Positions 1-5,503 of a stretch of DNA of 8,422 nucleotides are shown piece by piece. Numbering within the stretch: position 1 is the stretch's first letter; the number at the start of each line of letters is the position of its first letter. The notes beneath the pieces were generated by a model. It was not told the DNA's origin. It searched no databases and saw only the letters and a program-made list of their open reading frames with translations. The stretch comes from Clostridiales bacterium (GTDB lineage Bacteria > Bacillota > Clostridia > Oscillospirales > CAG-272). The DNA is taken from positions 1 through 8,422 of the forward strand of contig DXYE01000111.1 of NCBI GenBank assembly GCA_019415985.1. The letters are read 5' to 3'. Both the position numbers and the translations under genes were made by a program.

Positions 1-6
1 GGTATA

Positions 7-35
7 TTGATAGTGTTCCATTACAATATTATAAA
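7..35 (+). promoter_or_regulatory. Possible promoter for the GyrI-like gene
   Basis: TTGATA (7-12) and TATAAA (30-35) are separated by 17 bases, a plausible sigma-A promoter. The predicted transcription start would fall close to or inside the AGGAG ribosome site at 41-45, giving a very short leader. That weakens the call, and the true promoter may lie upstream of the window. Confidence 0.3.
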
Positions 36-52
36 TGAAAAGGAGTTTTATC

Positions 53-565
53 ATGAACAACGAATTGCTTATGAAAAGCAGACACATCCGCATTGTATAC
101 CTTCCCCCGGCAACGGTAGCATCCGCTCATTTTGTTGGACCAAATCCTGAAATGCAAGCCAATCAAGCAATTGATCAGTTCGTTAAATCCACAAATCTGA
201 CAGATATCAAGCCTGATCTGCGTCATTACGGATTTAACAGAGATGTAGACGGAACGCACGGTTACGAAGTATGGGTGACCATTCCCGAAGATATGGAGGT
301 TCCGGAAACATTAACAAAGAAAACCTTTAAAGGCGGCCTGTATGCAGCATACATGATTCCAATGAACGCATTTGAAGAATGGAATGTTCTGAATGCATGG
401 CTTGCAGAGAATCCTGTATACGAAATGAACAATGAAGGTAAGGGTCAGGACTGTATGTTTGGCGCATTAGAAGAACACATTAATTATTTCAACCATGTCA
501 AATTAGAAAACACGGAGCCGGATGATATGCAACTCGACCTTCTGATGCCTGTTCGTGAAAAATAA
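53..565 (+). CDS. Stand-alone GyrI-like / AraC effector-binding domain protein
   Basis: The 170-residue product is a GyrI-like small-molecule-binding domain, the fold found as the C-terminal ligand-binding half of AraC and BmrR-type regulators and as free-standing proteins. Visible family features are a central YGFN...GYEVWVTIPED strand region, the following FKGGLYAAY strand, the EEWNVLNAWLAENP helix and a terminal LDLLMPV strand. No helix-turn-helix precedes the domain, so it is not itself an obvious DNA binder; it may bind or sequester a drug-like ligand or act as a partner of a regulator (inference). I chose ATG 53 over the in-frame ATG at 35 because AGGAG at 41-45 lies 7 bases before it, while ATG 35 has no ribosome site and AGGAG would fall inside the gene. 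The next gene follows after 17 bases, so the two are likely co-transcribed. The family call is good; the ligand is unknown. Confidence 0.85.
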   Translation: MNNELLMKSRHIRIVYLPPATVASAHFVGPNPEMQANQAIDQFVKSTNLTDIKPDLRHYGFNRDVDGTHGYEVWVTIPEDMEVPETLTKKTFKGGLYAAYMIPMNAFEEWNVLNAWLAENPVYEMNNEGKGQDCMFGALEEHINYFNHVKLENTEPDDMQLDLLMPVREK

Positions 566-582
566 GAAAGGAAACCGAAGTC

Positions 583-1698
583 ATGTCCATACAACGCCAA
601 GGAGATTTTTGGTACAGAAATGTTTGTGATGTTTCCGCAGCAGCAAAGGACTTTATCAAAAAATCAGTTGTGGATAGCGAAGAGCTATTGGACGGACTTA
701 CTGAATATGCGGAATTATTAAGAAATATTTATAAGAACTATACAGCATTTGAAGTATCAAAAGTTGAAAGTCAAATGACCAAAATTGGTGTTTTGGCCGA
801 CGATCTCGACAATTATCATAATCTAACAAACACGGGAGCGTGTTTGTTTGGATTAGCAAAATCAGGAGAACTGCGTAGAGAAGGAGAGGTTTTTTATCTT
901 CGGATAAATAAGGCTTTGTTTAGGACCTATTTTAAGAAACCTCCAGCCTTTTACTTTGATCTGTTACAGCAATATGGCTTTTATTACATGTTTTACAAAA
1001 ATGAAAAACAAGTTAAAACCGTAGGAAGCAGCGATACAATTGAGCTCTATTATGAAGGTCAGGGATCTGGGTCTGTGTTGTATGCAATGAAATATCTTTC
1101 AGACTATGTTGCAGATAAGGACAGTAAGGATGTTATTCTTCCCACTTTAACAGCTTTTCTGTTTGCAGACTGCGACTCCCTTCTTCTGGATATAAACACA
1201 AACAACAAGCCTATGTATACGCTTCCGCAAACAGTTTTAAATTGTGTCGGAAACAAAAGAGAGTTGTTATCCGAACTGGTTTCTAAATACTGCGGAGAAT
1301 CCAAGCTAAATATTCATTTGGTTATTAACACTTACGTGTTTCCAAACTGGACCATCAAATTTAAACTGAAGAAAAAGACAATCTCGACTTTCCATGCTGA
1401 AGCGGACAATTTAATGATACATCTTCCTGTATCCTATGAGGTCGGAAAACTATTGATTGATAATAAAGATGAATTATCCCCTAATATTCGCGATTGTTTA
1501 AACCATTTTGGATGTGCCGGATGTGGAAAATGCCAGGGCCAGCGCAATATGGATAACTATAAGGGCTATCATTTGTGCAGCCTGCCTTTCAGTAATTTTA
1601 CCACAGAATACGCTCGGCTTATCCGAACGAATGTCTCCTCAGAAGATCTAAATTCAATTTGTTTTATTATAGATGCACTTCTCGCAGAAAAACAATAA
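583..1698 (+). CDS. Hypothetical protein with C-terminal cysteine cluster
   Basis: I do not recognise this 371-residue protein. It has no signal peptide and no convincing membrane segment, so it is probably cytoplasmic. The N-terminal 60 residues look helical. The middle (about 115-165) is rich in aromatic residues, for example PPAFYFDLLQQYGFYYMFY. Near the C-terminus is a compact cluster C305-x5-C311-x2-C314-x2-C317-x14-C332, with H308 and H330 nearby, which could hold zinc or an iron-sulfur cluster (inference). ATG 583 is supported by AAAGGAAA at 567-574, about 10 bases upstream, and by the 17-base gap after the GyrI-like gene, which suggests one operon. A sensor or partner role linked to the ligand-binding neighbour is possible but unsupported by homology that I can see. 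The gene is certainly real: long, uninterrupted and well placed. Confidence 0.85.
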   Translation: MSIQRQGDFWYRNVCDVSAAAKDFIKKSVVDSEELLDGLTEYAELLRNIYKNYTAFEVSKVESQMTKIGVLADDLDNYHNLTNTGACLFGLAKSGELRREGEVFYLRINKALFRTYFKKPPAFYFDLLQQYGFYYMFYKNEKQVKTVGSSDTIELYYEGQGSGSVLYAMKYLSDYVADKDSKDVILPTLTAFLFADCDSLLLDINTNNKPMYTLPQTVLNCVGNKRELLSELVSKYCGESKLNIHLVINTYVFPNWTIKFKLKKKTISTFHAEADNLMIHLPVSYEVGKLLIDNKDELSPNIRDCLNHFGCAGCGKCQGQRNMDNYKGYHLCSLPFSNFTTEYARLIRTNVSSEDLNSICFIIDALLAEKQ

Positions 1699-1710
1699 GA
1701 GCTACCCTGC

Positions 1711-1800
1711 AAACCCAAGCCATACGAACAGATGACCTACCCCGGCCAGCGGATGTAGGTGGATGTGGTTGAGATATCTCGTGAGGTTATTAAATCGAGG
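1711..1800 (+). pseudogene. IS481-type transposase fragment
   Basis: Translated from 1711 the frame reads KPKPYEQMTYPGQRM, then a TAG stop at 1756-1758, then VDVVEISREV. This closely resembles the conserved start of the DDE catalytic core of IS481-type transposases, usually of the form KPYEQM-x-x-PG-x-R-x-Q-VDVKVVP, in which the D of VDV is the first catalytic acidic residue (recalled from the family, not searched). Only about 30 codons are recognisable; the rest of the transposase and any terminal repeats are missing. It begins just after the stop codon of the 371-residue gene. It is a relic of a former insertion. Confidence 0.6.
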
Positions 1801-1857
1801 AGAGTGTGGAGCGTTCTTTTCTTCTATTCTAAGCAATCTTGGTGTTGATTCACTGCG

Positions 1858-1906
1858 ATATTACGCCTGTTTGTTGCTATCGGAAAGCAACAAACAGGCG
1901 TAATAT
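1858..1906. repeat. Perfect 21-bp inverted repeat (hairpin)
   Basis: Arms 1858-1878 and 1886-1906 are perfectly complementary over 21 bases and enclose the 7-base loop ATCGGAA. Neither strand has a proper T tract after the stem, so it is not a canonical intrinsic terminator. It sits among transposon debris. It could be a small non-autonomous element, a fused pair of element ends, a recombination site or a processing hairpin; the sequence does not decide between these. Confidence 0.85.
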
Positions 1907-2097
1907 TCTGTTACTTTATGTGATGTTTTATTGTGCAGCTTGAGGTGGTTTTGCGCCAAATTGAACGACGGGATGTTAAATGAGGCGGACATGGAAAACG
2001 GCTAATTTACTGGCCAAAAGCTCAAAAAAACGCATGGTTACTTGCTTTTTAGGCTATTCAAGGGACGGATAGATACTCATTAGACTCCTGGGAGTAC

Positions 2098-2153
2098 GCG
2101 GCTTAAAAACCGTTTGCCCCTCTGGGCACGATGGCTCGAATCTCTCTCCGCCA
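2098..2153 (+). pseudogene. Degenerate class II tRNA-like 3' end
   Basis: Several parts follow in tRNA order. First is a weak 4-bp stem closing the loop CTTAAAAA (2102-2109, anticodon-loop-like). Next is a 5-bp hairpin TGCCC/GGGCA (2115-2128) in the place of a long variable arm. Then come the T-loop-like CTCGAAT (2135-2141) and a TCTCTCC-G-CCA end (2144-2153). The T stem is broken: only 8 bases lie between the T-loop and the discriminator where 12 are needed. No matching 5' acceptor GGAGAGA or D arm is found just upstream. A working tRNA is therefore excluded. It looks like a tRNA-Ser or tRNA-Leu relic, as left by integration and excision at a tRNA gene. Chance resemblance cannot be ruled out. 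Confidence 0.35.
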
Positions 2154-2155
2154 AG

Positions 2156-2195
2156 AAAAAACACACATCACGCTTGTGGGGTGTGCTTTGTTTTT
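2156..2195 (+). terminator. Terminator-like hairpin after the tRNA-like relic
   Basis: An imperfect stem is built on CAC-GCTT-GTG (2169-2178) and extends outward through CACA/TGTG (2162-2165 with 2182-2185) and an A-rich/T-rich base, ending in TTTGTTTTT at 2187-2195. It begins three bases after the CCA of the tRNA-like relic, the usual place for a tRNA terminator, which supports the relic reading. Confidence 0.6.
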
Positions 2196-2329
2196 ACATC
2201 TATTGGGAGAGGAGCAGCTGTCCCTTATTCCCTGACAGAATTTTCGTAGGTGATATGTGCTCTGAAAAAAATTGAGCGATCTGATTCTGACAAGCTGTGC
2301 GCTGTTTGTCTTCCCTACCTTAATCGAAA

Positions 2330-2359
2330 ATGACAATGTAGTACAGCATATGATATACT
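2330..2359 (+). promoter_or_regulatory. Sigma-A-type promoter for the sigma factor cassette
   Basis: ATGACA (2330-2335) and TATACT (2354-2359) are 18 bases apart, with an extended -10 TGA triplet at 2351-2353. Transcription would start near 2366, giving a leader of about 100 bases. The leader contains a 6-bp inverted repeat TTGAAA/TTTCAA (2389-2406) and the palindrome ACTATATAGT (2435-2444), which could be regulatory. Confidence 0.6.
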
Positions 2360-2468
2360 CGTGTAATAGAAAAGAGCCGTCCGATTTATTGAAAATATTA
2401 TTTCAAGATTGCCAACCTTTCTGATTTTCTTTCCACTATATAGTCAAACGGTACCGGAGTAATTAAGT

Positions 2469-2948
2469 ATGGATAAACAAAAAGCAGATGAAATACTAAC
2501 GGAATATTTTCCTAAAATCTATGGATTCTCCATTAAAAAAGCTTTTTCCTATGCGGAAGCAGAGGAGATTTGCGCAAATATTGTTGAAGAGTTGTATGAA
2601 TCTTTAATAAAAGCAAAAGACATATACAACTTAGATGGCTATATTTGGCGCATTAGTGAATACATCTACTCTAAATATGTTTCGTCCGTGAAAAAGCATC
2701 AAGGCGTTTCCATTGACGGAGTTCTCCTGCCTTTTGAAGACACCTATGACTTTGATGATAACAAGGAAGAATTCTTGCGTTTGCGCCGTGAAATTGCGTT
2801 TCTCACAAAAACACGCCGTGAAATTGTTTATGCATACTATTACGAAAATGAATCCATTGCACGTATTTCCAAACAGCGAGGGATCCCGATAGGTACGGTA
2901 AAATGGCATCTGAATCAAGCACGCCATGAATTAAAGGAGGGATTTTAA
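2469..2948 (+). CDS. ECF-like sigma-70 family RNA polymerase sigma factor
   Basis: The 159-residue product has the size and layout of a small alternative sigma factor. A region 2-like helical segment spans about residues 8-77, including AEEICANIVEELYESL and DGYIWRISEYIYSKYV. An acidic linker follows (about 88-100). Region 4 spans about 103-156, with the helix-turn-helix IARISKQRGIPIGTVKWHLN (129-148) that would contact the -35 element. It would direct RNA polymerase to a small regulon; the signal is not evident. GGAG at 2456-2459 lies 9 bases before the ATG. The TAA stop shares its last A with the ATG of the next gene, so the two products are probably made in fixed ratio and work together. 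No classical membrane anti-sigma factor is adjacent. Confidence 0.9.
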   Translation: MDKQKADEILTEYFPKIYGFSIKKAFSYAEAEEICANIVEELYESLIKAKDIYNLDGYIWRISEYIYSKYVSSVKKHQGVSIDGVLLPFEDTYDFDDNKEEFLRLRREIAFLTKTRREIVYAYYYENESIARISKQRGIPIGTVKWHLNQARHELKEGF

Positions 2949-4105
2949 TGGAAAGAAAAATAGGAAAGCTTGGCTTGAAACCTATTAAAGCAACTGGTAT
3001 TGGTCACAGCGGAAATCCTGGGCCAAATGGAGGTCCAGAGTTTTATCTTAACGACAGCTTAAATCTGAATATCGTTTACAGTGTGTATTACACTTCCAGG
3101 ACAAAAGAAGAAATAGTAGAAGAATTGGGCGTTATCCCTGTTTTTATTGAAGATAAGATCGATCTGTTGGAAAGCAACGGCTTTTTGGTACGAAAGGCCG
3201 GCAACAAATTTACCACTTACGTAAAATTTGATTCCCCAACGTATTCGCTTGAAAAACAGGAGAACAAGTTGAAAAAGCAGCTTGAAATAGCCCAGTTACT
3301 CGCAAAGGATTATACGCCATCTGTCAGGCAGGCCATTTCCGATATCCATGAGGCGTATATTCCAAGCGGAAACCGTGAGCTTTTGGAAGCAGCAGCAATT
3401 TTTTACGGCGTGGCCAACAAATGTCAATTGAATGTGAAAAAGGATCTGTCCCCTTACTATATTAAAACGACAGATGGGGGGGATTATATTGCTTTTATAG
3501 AAACGGAAAGGACGCAGGTTGATAAGGACTATGTTCCCACCTTGCAGCTTCCTTCCATGCGGACATGCGGTAATATGACGCGTTACTCTGAAAAGTATCC
3601 CGTCTATTCATGGTCTATAGACAGCAGATACTCTTCGCGCAAGGGCGGCTGGAAAAATAATTTGACATCGGATTATGAATACCTTTACGAATTCATGACT
3701 GGCACAATTGCGGATGACCTCGTAAATGCACACAAATTCAAACGGCTCCGAGAACGACAGTTTATTTCTGAAAACAATCAGATTAATATTATGGTAGTCA
3801 AAGGAAAGGCCGAAGATTTTTTTGATAAGATTCCGGAACTCGATGAAAAATTCAAAAAGCAGTTTGCGGATTACGCCTTTGAATATGCACAAACCATTGC
3901 CCGCGATTATCCACCGCAAATGCGAGATCTTATTTTCAGTTGGACTGCAGAGGGATTTATCGGTAATGAAGTTGCGCTGATGGTTATGGATATCCTTTAC
4001 ACAAACGGCACATTTCATGCTTTGACCGATCGAGAAAAAATCACTTCCAATTTAATTTTATTTACCGATATGCTGCCATTGGACGTCAATAAGGAAAACG
4101 TTTGA
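2948..4105 (+). CDS. Winged-helix protein coupled to the sigma factor
   Basis: The 385-residue product has an N-terminal winged helix-turn-helix at about residues 38-95: a helix around LNLNIVYSVYYTSRTKEEIVEEL, the recognition-helix-like FIEDKIDLLESNGFL, and a wing around KAGNKFTTYVKF. A charged helical linker follows (about 100-135), then a long C-terminal part (about 140-380) of unknown fold with many aromatic and charged residues and no membrane helix. The ribosome site AAAGGAGG (2933-2940) lies inside the end of the sigma gene, 7 bases before the ATG, and the start overlaps the sigma stop (TAATG), so translation is coupled. I infer a soluble regulator or antagonist of the sigma factor that senses a signal through its C-terminal part. 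That role rests on gene context, not on homology. Confidence 0.85.
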   Translation: MERKIGKLGLKPIKATGIGHSGNPGPNGGPEFYLNDSLNLNIVYSVYYTSRTKEEIVEELGVIPVFIEDKIDLLESNGFLVRKAGNKFTTYVKFDSPTYSLEKQENKLKKQLEIAQLLAKDYTPSVRQAISDIHEAYIPSGNRELLEAAAIFYGVANKCQLNVKKDLSPYYIKTTDGGDYIAFIETERTQVDKDYVPTLQLPSMRTCGNMTRYSEKYPVYSWSIDSRYSSRKGGWKNNLTSDYEYLYEFMTGTIADDLVNAHKFKRLRERQFISENNQINIMVVKGKAEDFFDKIPELDEKFKKQFADYAFEYAQTIARDYPPQMRDLIFSWTAEGFIGNEVALMVMDILYTNGTFHALTDREKITSNLILFTDMLPLDVNKENV

Positions 4106-4142
4106 AAAACGAAAGACTGACAAAATAAGCAGCTGTCCAGCA

Positions 4143-4163
4143 CGCGGGTTCAAATCTACCCGC
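4143..4163 (+). other. T-arm-like fragment (tRNA or tmRNA 3' end relic)
   Basis: GCGGG (4144-4148) and CCCGC (4159-4163) form a 5-bp stem around TTCAAATCTA. It resembles the T arm at the 3' end of tmRNA or a tRNA, with ACGCGGGTTC at its start, but the loop has 10 bases instead of 7 and no acceptor or CCA follows. It may be an attachment-site scar. Confidence 0.3.
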
Positions 4164-4206
4164 CGAAACCGCATAAATATCTTTTTCATGTGGCTCTCAC
4201 AAATAA

Positions 4207-4247
4207 GAACGCTAATTTTGATACAAAATTAGCGTTCCTTCTTTTTG
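4207..4247 (+). terminator. Intrinsic terminator
   Basis: GAACGCTAATTTTG (4207-4220) pairs perfectly over 14 bases with 4224-4237 around the loop ATA and is followed by CTTCTTTTTG. It is the likely end of the sigma / winged-helix transcript. Confidence 0.85.
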
Positions 4248-4309
4248 TCTAAAAATCCTTATTTTATGGGCTTTTCGGGCCGTTTTAAACTTTTCATTTA
4301 AGGATGAAA

Positions 4310-4350
4310 GCCGTCACAAAAGTGTTTTGTGGCGGCATTTTTATGTTTTT
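4310..4350 (+). terminator. Second intrinsic terminator
   Basis: GCCGTCACAAAA (4310-4321) pairs with TTTTGTGGCGGC (4325-4336) around the loop GTG with one G-T pair, and is followed by ATTTTTATGTTTTT. It lies about 65 bases after the previous terminator and has the same orientation, so read-through into the next region is tightly blocked. Confidence 0.85.
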
Positions 4351-4596
4351 CGAGAAAAAATGGCTTGAAGCAAAAAGTAATCGTTCAATTTTAGGGTAAT
4401 CGTTGATAGTCTGCTTTACTTGCCTATATCGAGTTATAGGCAAATGCGGCTATCCATCCTGATTGATTGCAATCGAGCGCCAGACTTAGCGCCATGCCGC
4501 TCCTTCAGACATAAATAGTTATTATCATCTGCATGTGTTGCTTTTCTTCTATTTCAGAGTTATCATCCAGCACTATAGAAAAGGAGGTGACGGTCT

Positions 4597-4848
4597 ATGA
4601 AAAGAAAACGAAGCGGCGCTTCAGGCCAATATTATTATATGAGACTGTAGAAAAGGGTAAGCGAGAGGCAAGGCTCCACGCCATCAGAAGTGCGTACAGA
4701 AATACAAAATGGGATTGACTCTGCATGGATCAACAGGGATGTTGCGGCACGAGAAATGCAGAGAGCCCATTTACCGGACGGGTAATCAAGTGTTGATGAA
4801 TGTATTACCGTTTTTTCAGAACATTTGAAAAAGTACCAGGATCATTAG
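4597..4848 (+). pseudogene. Small gene with two in-frame stops
   Basis: An excellent ribosome site, AAGGAGGTGA (4581-4590), lies 6 bases before ATG 4597. The frame gives 17 residues (MKRKRSGASGQYYYMRL), a TAG at 4648-4650, 44 residues that look like real protein (for example SEVRTEIQNGIDSAWINRDV and AAREMQRAHLPDG), a TAA at 4783-4785, then SSVDECITVFSEHLKKYQDH and a final TAG at 4846-4848. Frame is kept throughout, with no indel, giving 83 codons in all. The hairpin terminator starts on the next base, which marks this stop as the original gene end. I read it as a recently dead gene with two nonsense mutations. I do not recognise the family; the charged helical character recalls small mobile-element or antitoxin-type proteins, but that is a guess. 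Suppression of both TAG and TAA is unlikely. Confidence 0.65.
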
Positions 4849-4897
4849 AAAGAGCCGGTATTGGATAAGTTTTTCACCCAATACCGGCTCTTTATCT
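4849..4897 (+). terminator. Terminator abutting the decayed small gene
   Basis: AAAGAGCCGGTATTGG (4849-4864) is perfectly complementary over 16 bases to 4878-4893, with a 13-base loop. The descending arm ends in CTCTTTATCTT, a short T-rich tail. It starts immediately after the TAG at 4846-4848. Confidence 0.75.
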
Positions 4898-5221
4898 TGG
4901 TAAAGATTTGAGAAAACATAATACATTACTAGCAAGGAAGAGCTTGCAGAGAATCCTAAGTAGATTCATGAAGACAGAGATTTCAAACACTGTGATGTTG
5001 CAAAGGCTCTTCACATTTCTCGCTCTATTAATACTTTATTACTTATTATGAAACAGCAAAAAGTCCCCTTCCATTTTACCCTTATTTAATTGGCGCAATT
5101 GTATCAGATCGATATTCACTCTTTTCAGTTCAGACATGGAGATAATCAGATATCTAAAGACGATTATTGTCCAGCAAACAAATAGAAACAGACAATAAAT
5201 ATCATAAATATACACAAAAGA
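4898..5221. other. Gene-free stretch with a possible decayed frame
   Basis: No intact gene is visible. The frame from 4931 to 5089 reads like coding sequence (SKEELAENPK, stop, IHEDRDFKHCDVAKALHISR) but has an internal TAG at 4961 and no start with a ribosome site. The rest is AT-rich leader sequence with an 8-bp inverted repeat TTATTGTC/GACAATAA (5164-5171 and 5191-5198) ahead of the next promoter. Confidence 0.4.
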
Positions 5222-5258
5222 TTGAAAATTTAAGTTTTATGTGGTATACTATAGTATC
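5222..5258 (+). promoter_or_regulatory. Promoter with overlapping palindrome for the HTH-helicase operon
   Basis: TTGAAA (5222-5227) and TATACT (5245-5250) are 17 bases apart, with an extended -10 TGG at 5242-5244, so this should be a strong sigma-A promoter. A 12-base palindrome, ATACTATAGTAT (5246-5257), covers the -10 and the expected start of transcription, a typical spot for a repressor. The HTH protein encoded just downstream is a natural candidate for autoregulation (inference). Confidence 0.75.
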
Positions 5259-5282
5259 AAGAAAAAAGAGAGGTGGTTTTTC

Positions 5283-5471
5283 TTGTCAGAACAGAGCAAC
5301 GACCGTTGGATTTCCCTGAAAGAAGCCTGTGTGTATTTGGGGGTCCAGCGGCAAACGATTATGAAATGGATCAATACAAAGAATATGCCCGCTTCAAAAG
5401 TGGGCAAACTGTGGAAGTTTAAGATTGAGGACATCGATGCTTGGATAAAAAGCGGCGGCGCAAGCGATTAG
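5283..5471 (+). CDS. Excisionase-family helix-turn-helix protein
   Basis: The 62-residue protein is a single MerR/excisionase-type winged helix (HTH_17-like): WISLKEACVYLGVQRQTIMK forms the helix-turn-helix (residues 9-28), followed by NMPASKVGKLWKFKIEDIDAWI, the usual wing and closing helix. Such proteins act as excisionases in mobile elements or as small repressors of linked genes. The start is TTG 5283: GAGGTGG (5270-5276) sits 6 bases upstream, and the only longer in-frame start, GTG 5241, lies inside the promoter. The helicase gene follows after 32 bases with no terminator, so the two form an operon. With no integrase in view, a regulator of the helicase operon is more likely than a recombination directionality factor. 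Confidence 0.85.
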   Translation: MSEQSNDRWISLKEACVYLGVQRQTIMKWINTKNMPASKVGKLWKFKIEDIDAWIKSGGASD

Positions 5472-5503
5472 ACTTTAAGAAAGCTTGGAAGGAGGACAAC
5501 GTT

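Larger units (their letters stand above)
1699..2330. other. Intergenic stretch of mobile-element and tRNA-like debris
   Basis: This roughly 630-base stretch carries no intact gene. It holds the IS481-like transposase scrap (1711-1800), the perfect hairpin (1858-1906), a degenerate tRNA-like 3' end (2098-2153) and a terminator-like hairpin (2156-2195). Around 1930-2080 some short frames are open, including a 30-codon one from an ATG at 1980, but none has a ribosome site or a protein I recognise. Confidence 0.6.
4106..4596. other. Intergenic region with two terminators and a T-arm-like relic
   Basis: This 490-base gap has no intact gene. It contains the T-arm-like fragment (4143-4163) and the two terminators (4207-4247 and 4310-4350). 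It also has a direct repeat GTAATCGTT (4377-4385 and 4396-4404, 19-base period), a 9-bp inverted repeat TTGCCTATA/TATAGGCAA (4420-4443) and the palindrome GATTGCAATC (4465-4474). The last three could be operator sites for the small decayed gene downstream, but nothing confirms this. Confidence 0.5.

Noticed and set aside
35..52. Earlier ATG at 35 as the start of the GyrI-like gene
   Set aside because: No ribosome site precedes it, and the good AGGAG at 41-45 serves ATG 53.
2103..2336. 77-codon open frame on the - strand
   Set aside because: It runs antisense through the tRNA-like relic and terminator, and has no ribosome site and no recognisable protein.
2213..4138. 11-base direct repeat AGCAGCTGTCC as att sites
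   Set aside because: Repeats of this length are expected several times by chance in a window this size, so it is not listed as a feature and is only mentioned with the cassette finding.
4533..4718. 61-codon open frame on the + strand
   Set aside because: Its ATG has no ribosome site and precedes the strong one at 4581-4590. The protein-like frame with the supported start is a different one (4597-4848).
4648..4785. Recoding (for example pyrrolysine at TAG) in the small gene
   Set aside because: One internal stop is TAG and the other TAA, and no recoding element is visible; two nonsense mutations are simpler.
5241..5282. GTG 5241 as the start of the HTH gene
   Set aside because: It lies inside the promoter, overlapping the extended -10 element, and has no ribosome site; TTG 5283 is well placed after GAGGTGG.
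5441..5503. ATG 5441 as the helicase start
   Set aside because: It would overlap the HTH gene and add a lysine/arginine-rich stretch; ATG 5504 has AAGGAGG at proper spacing.
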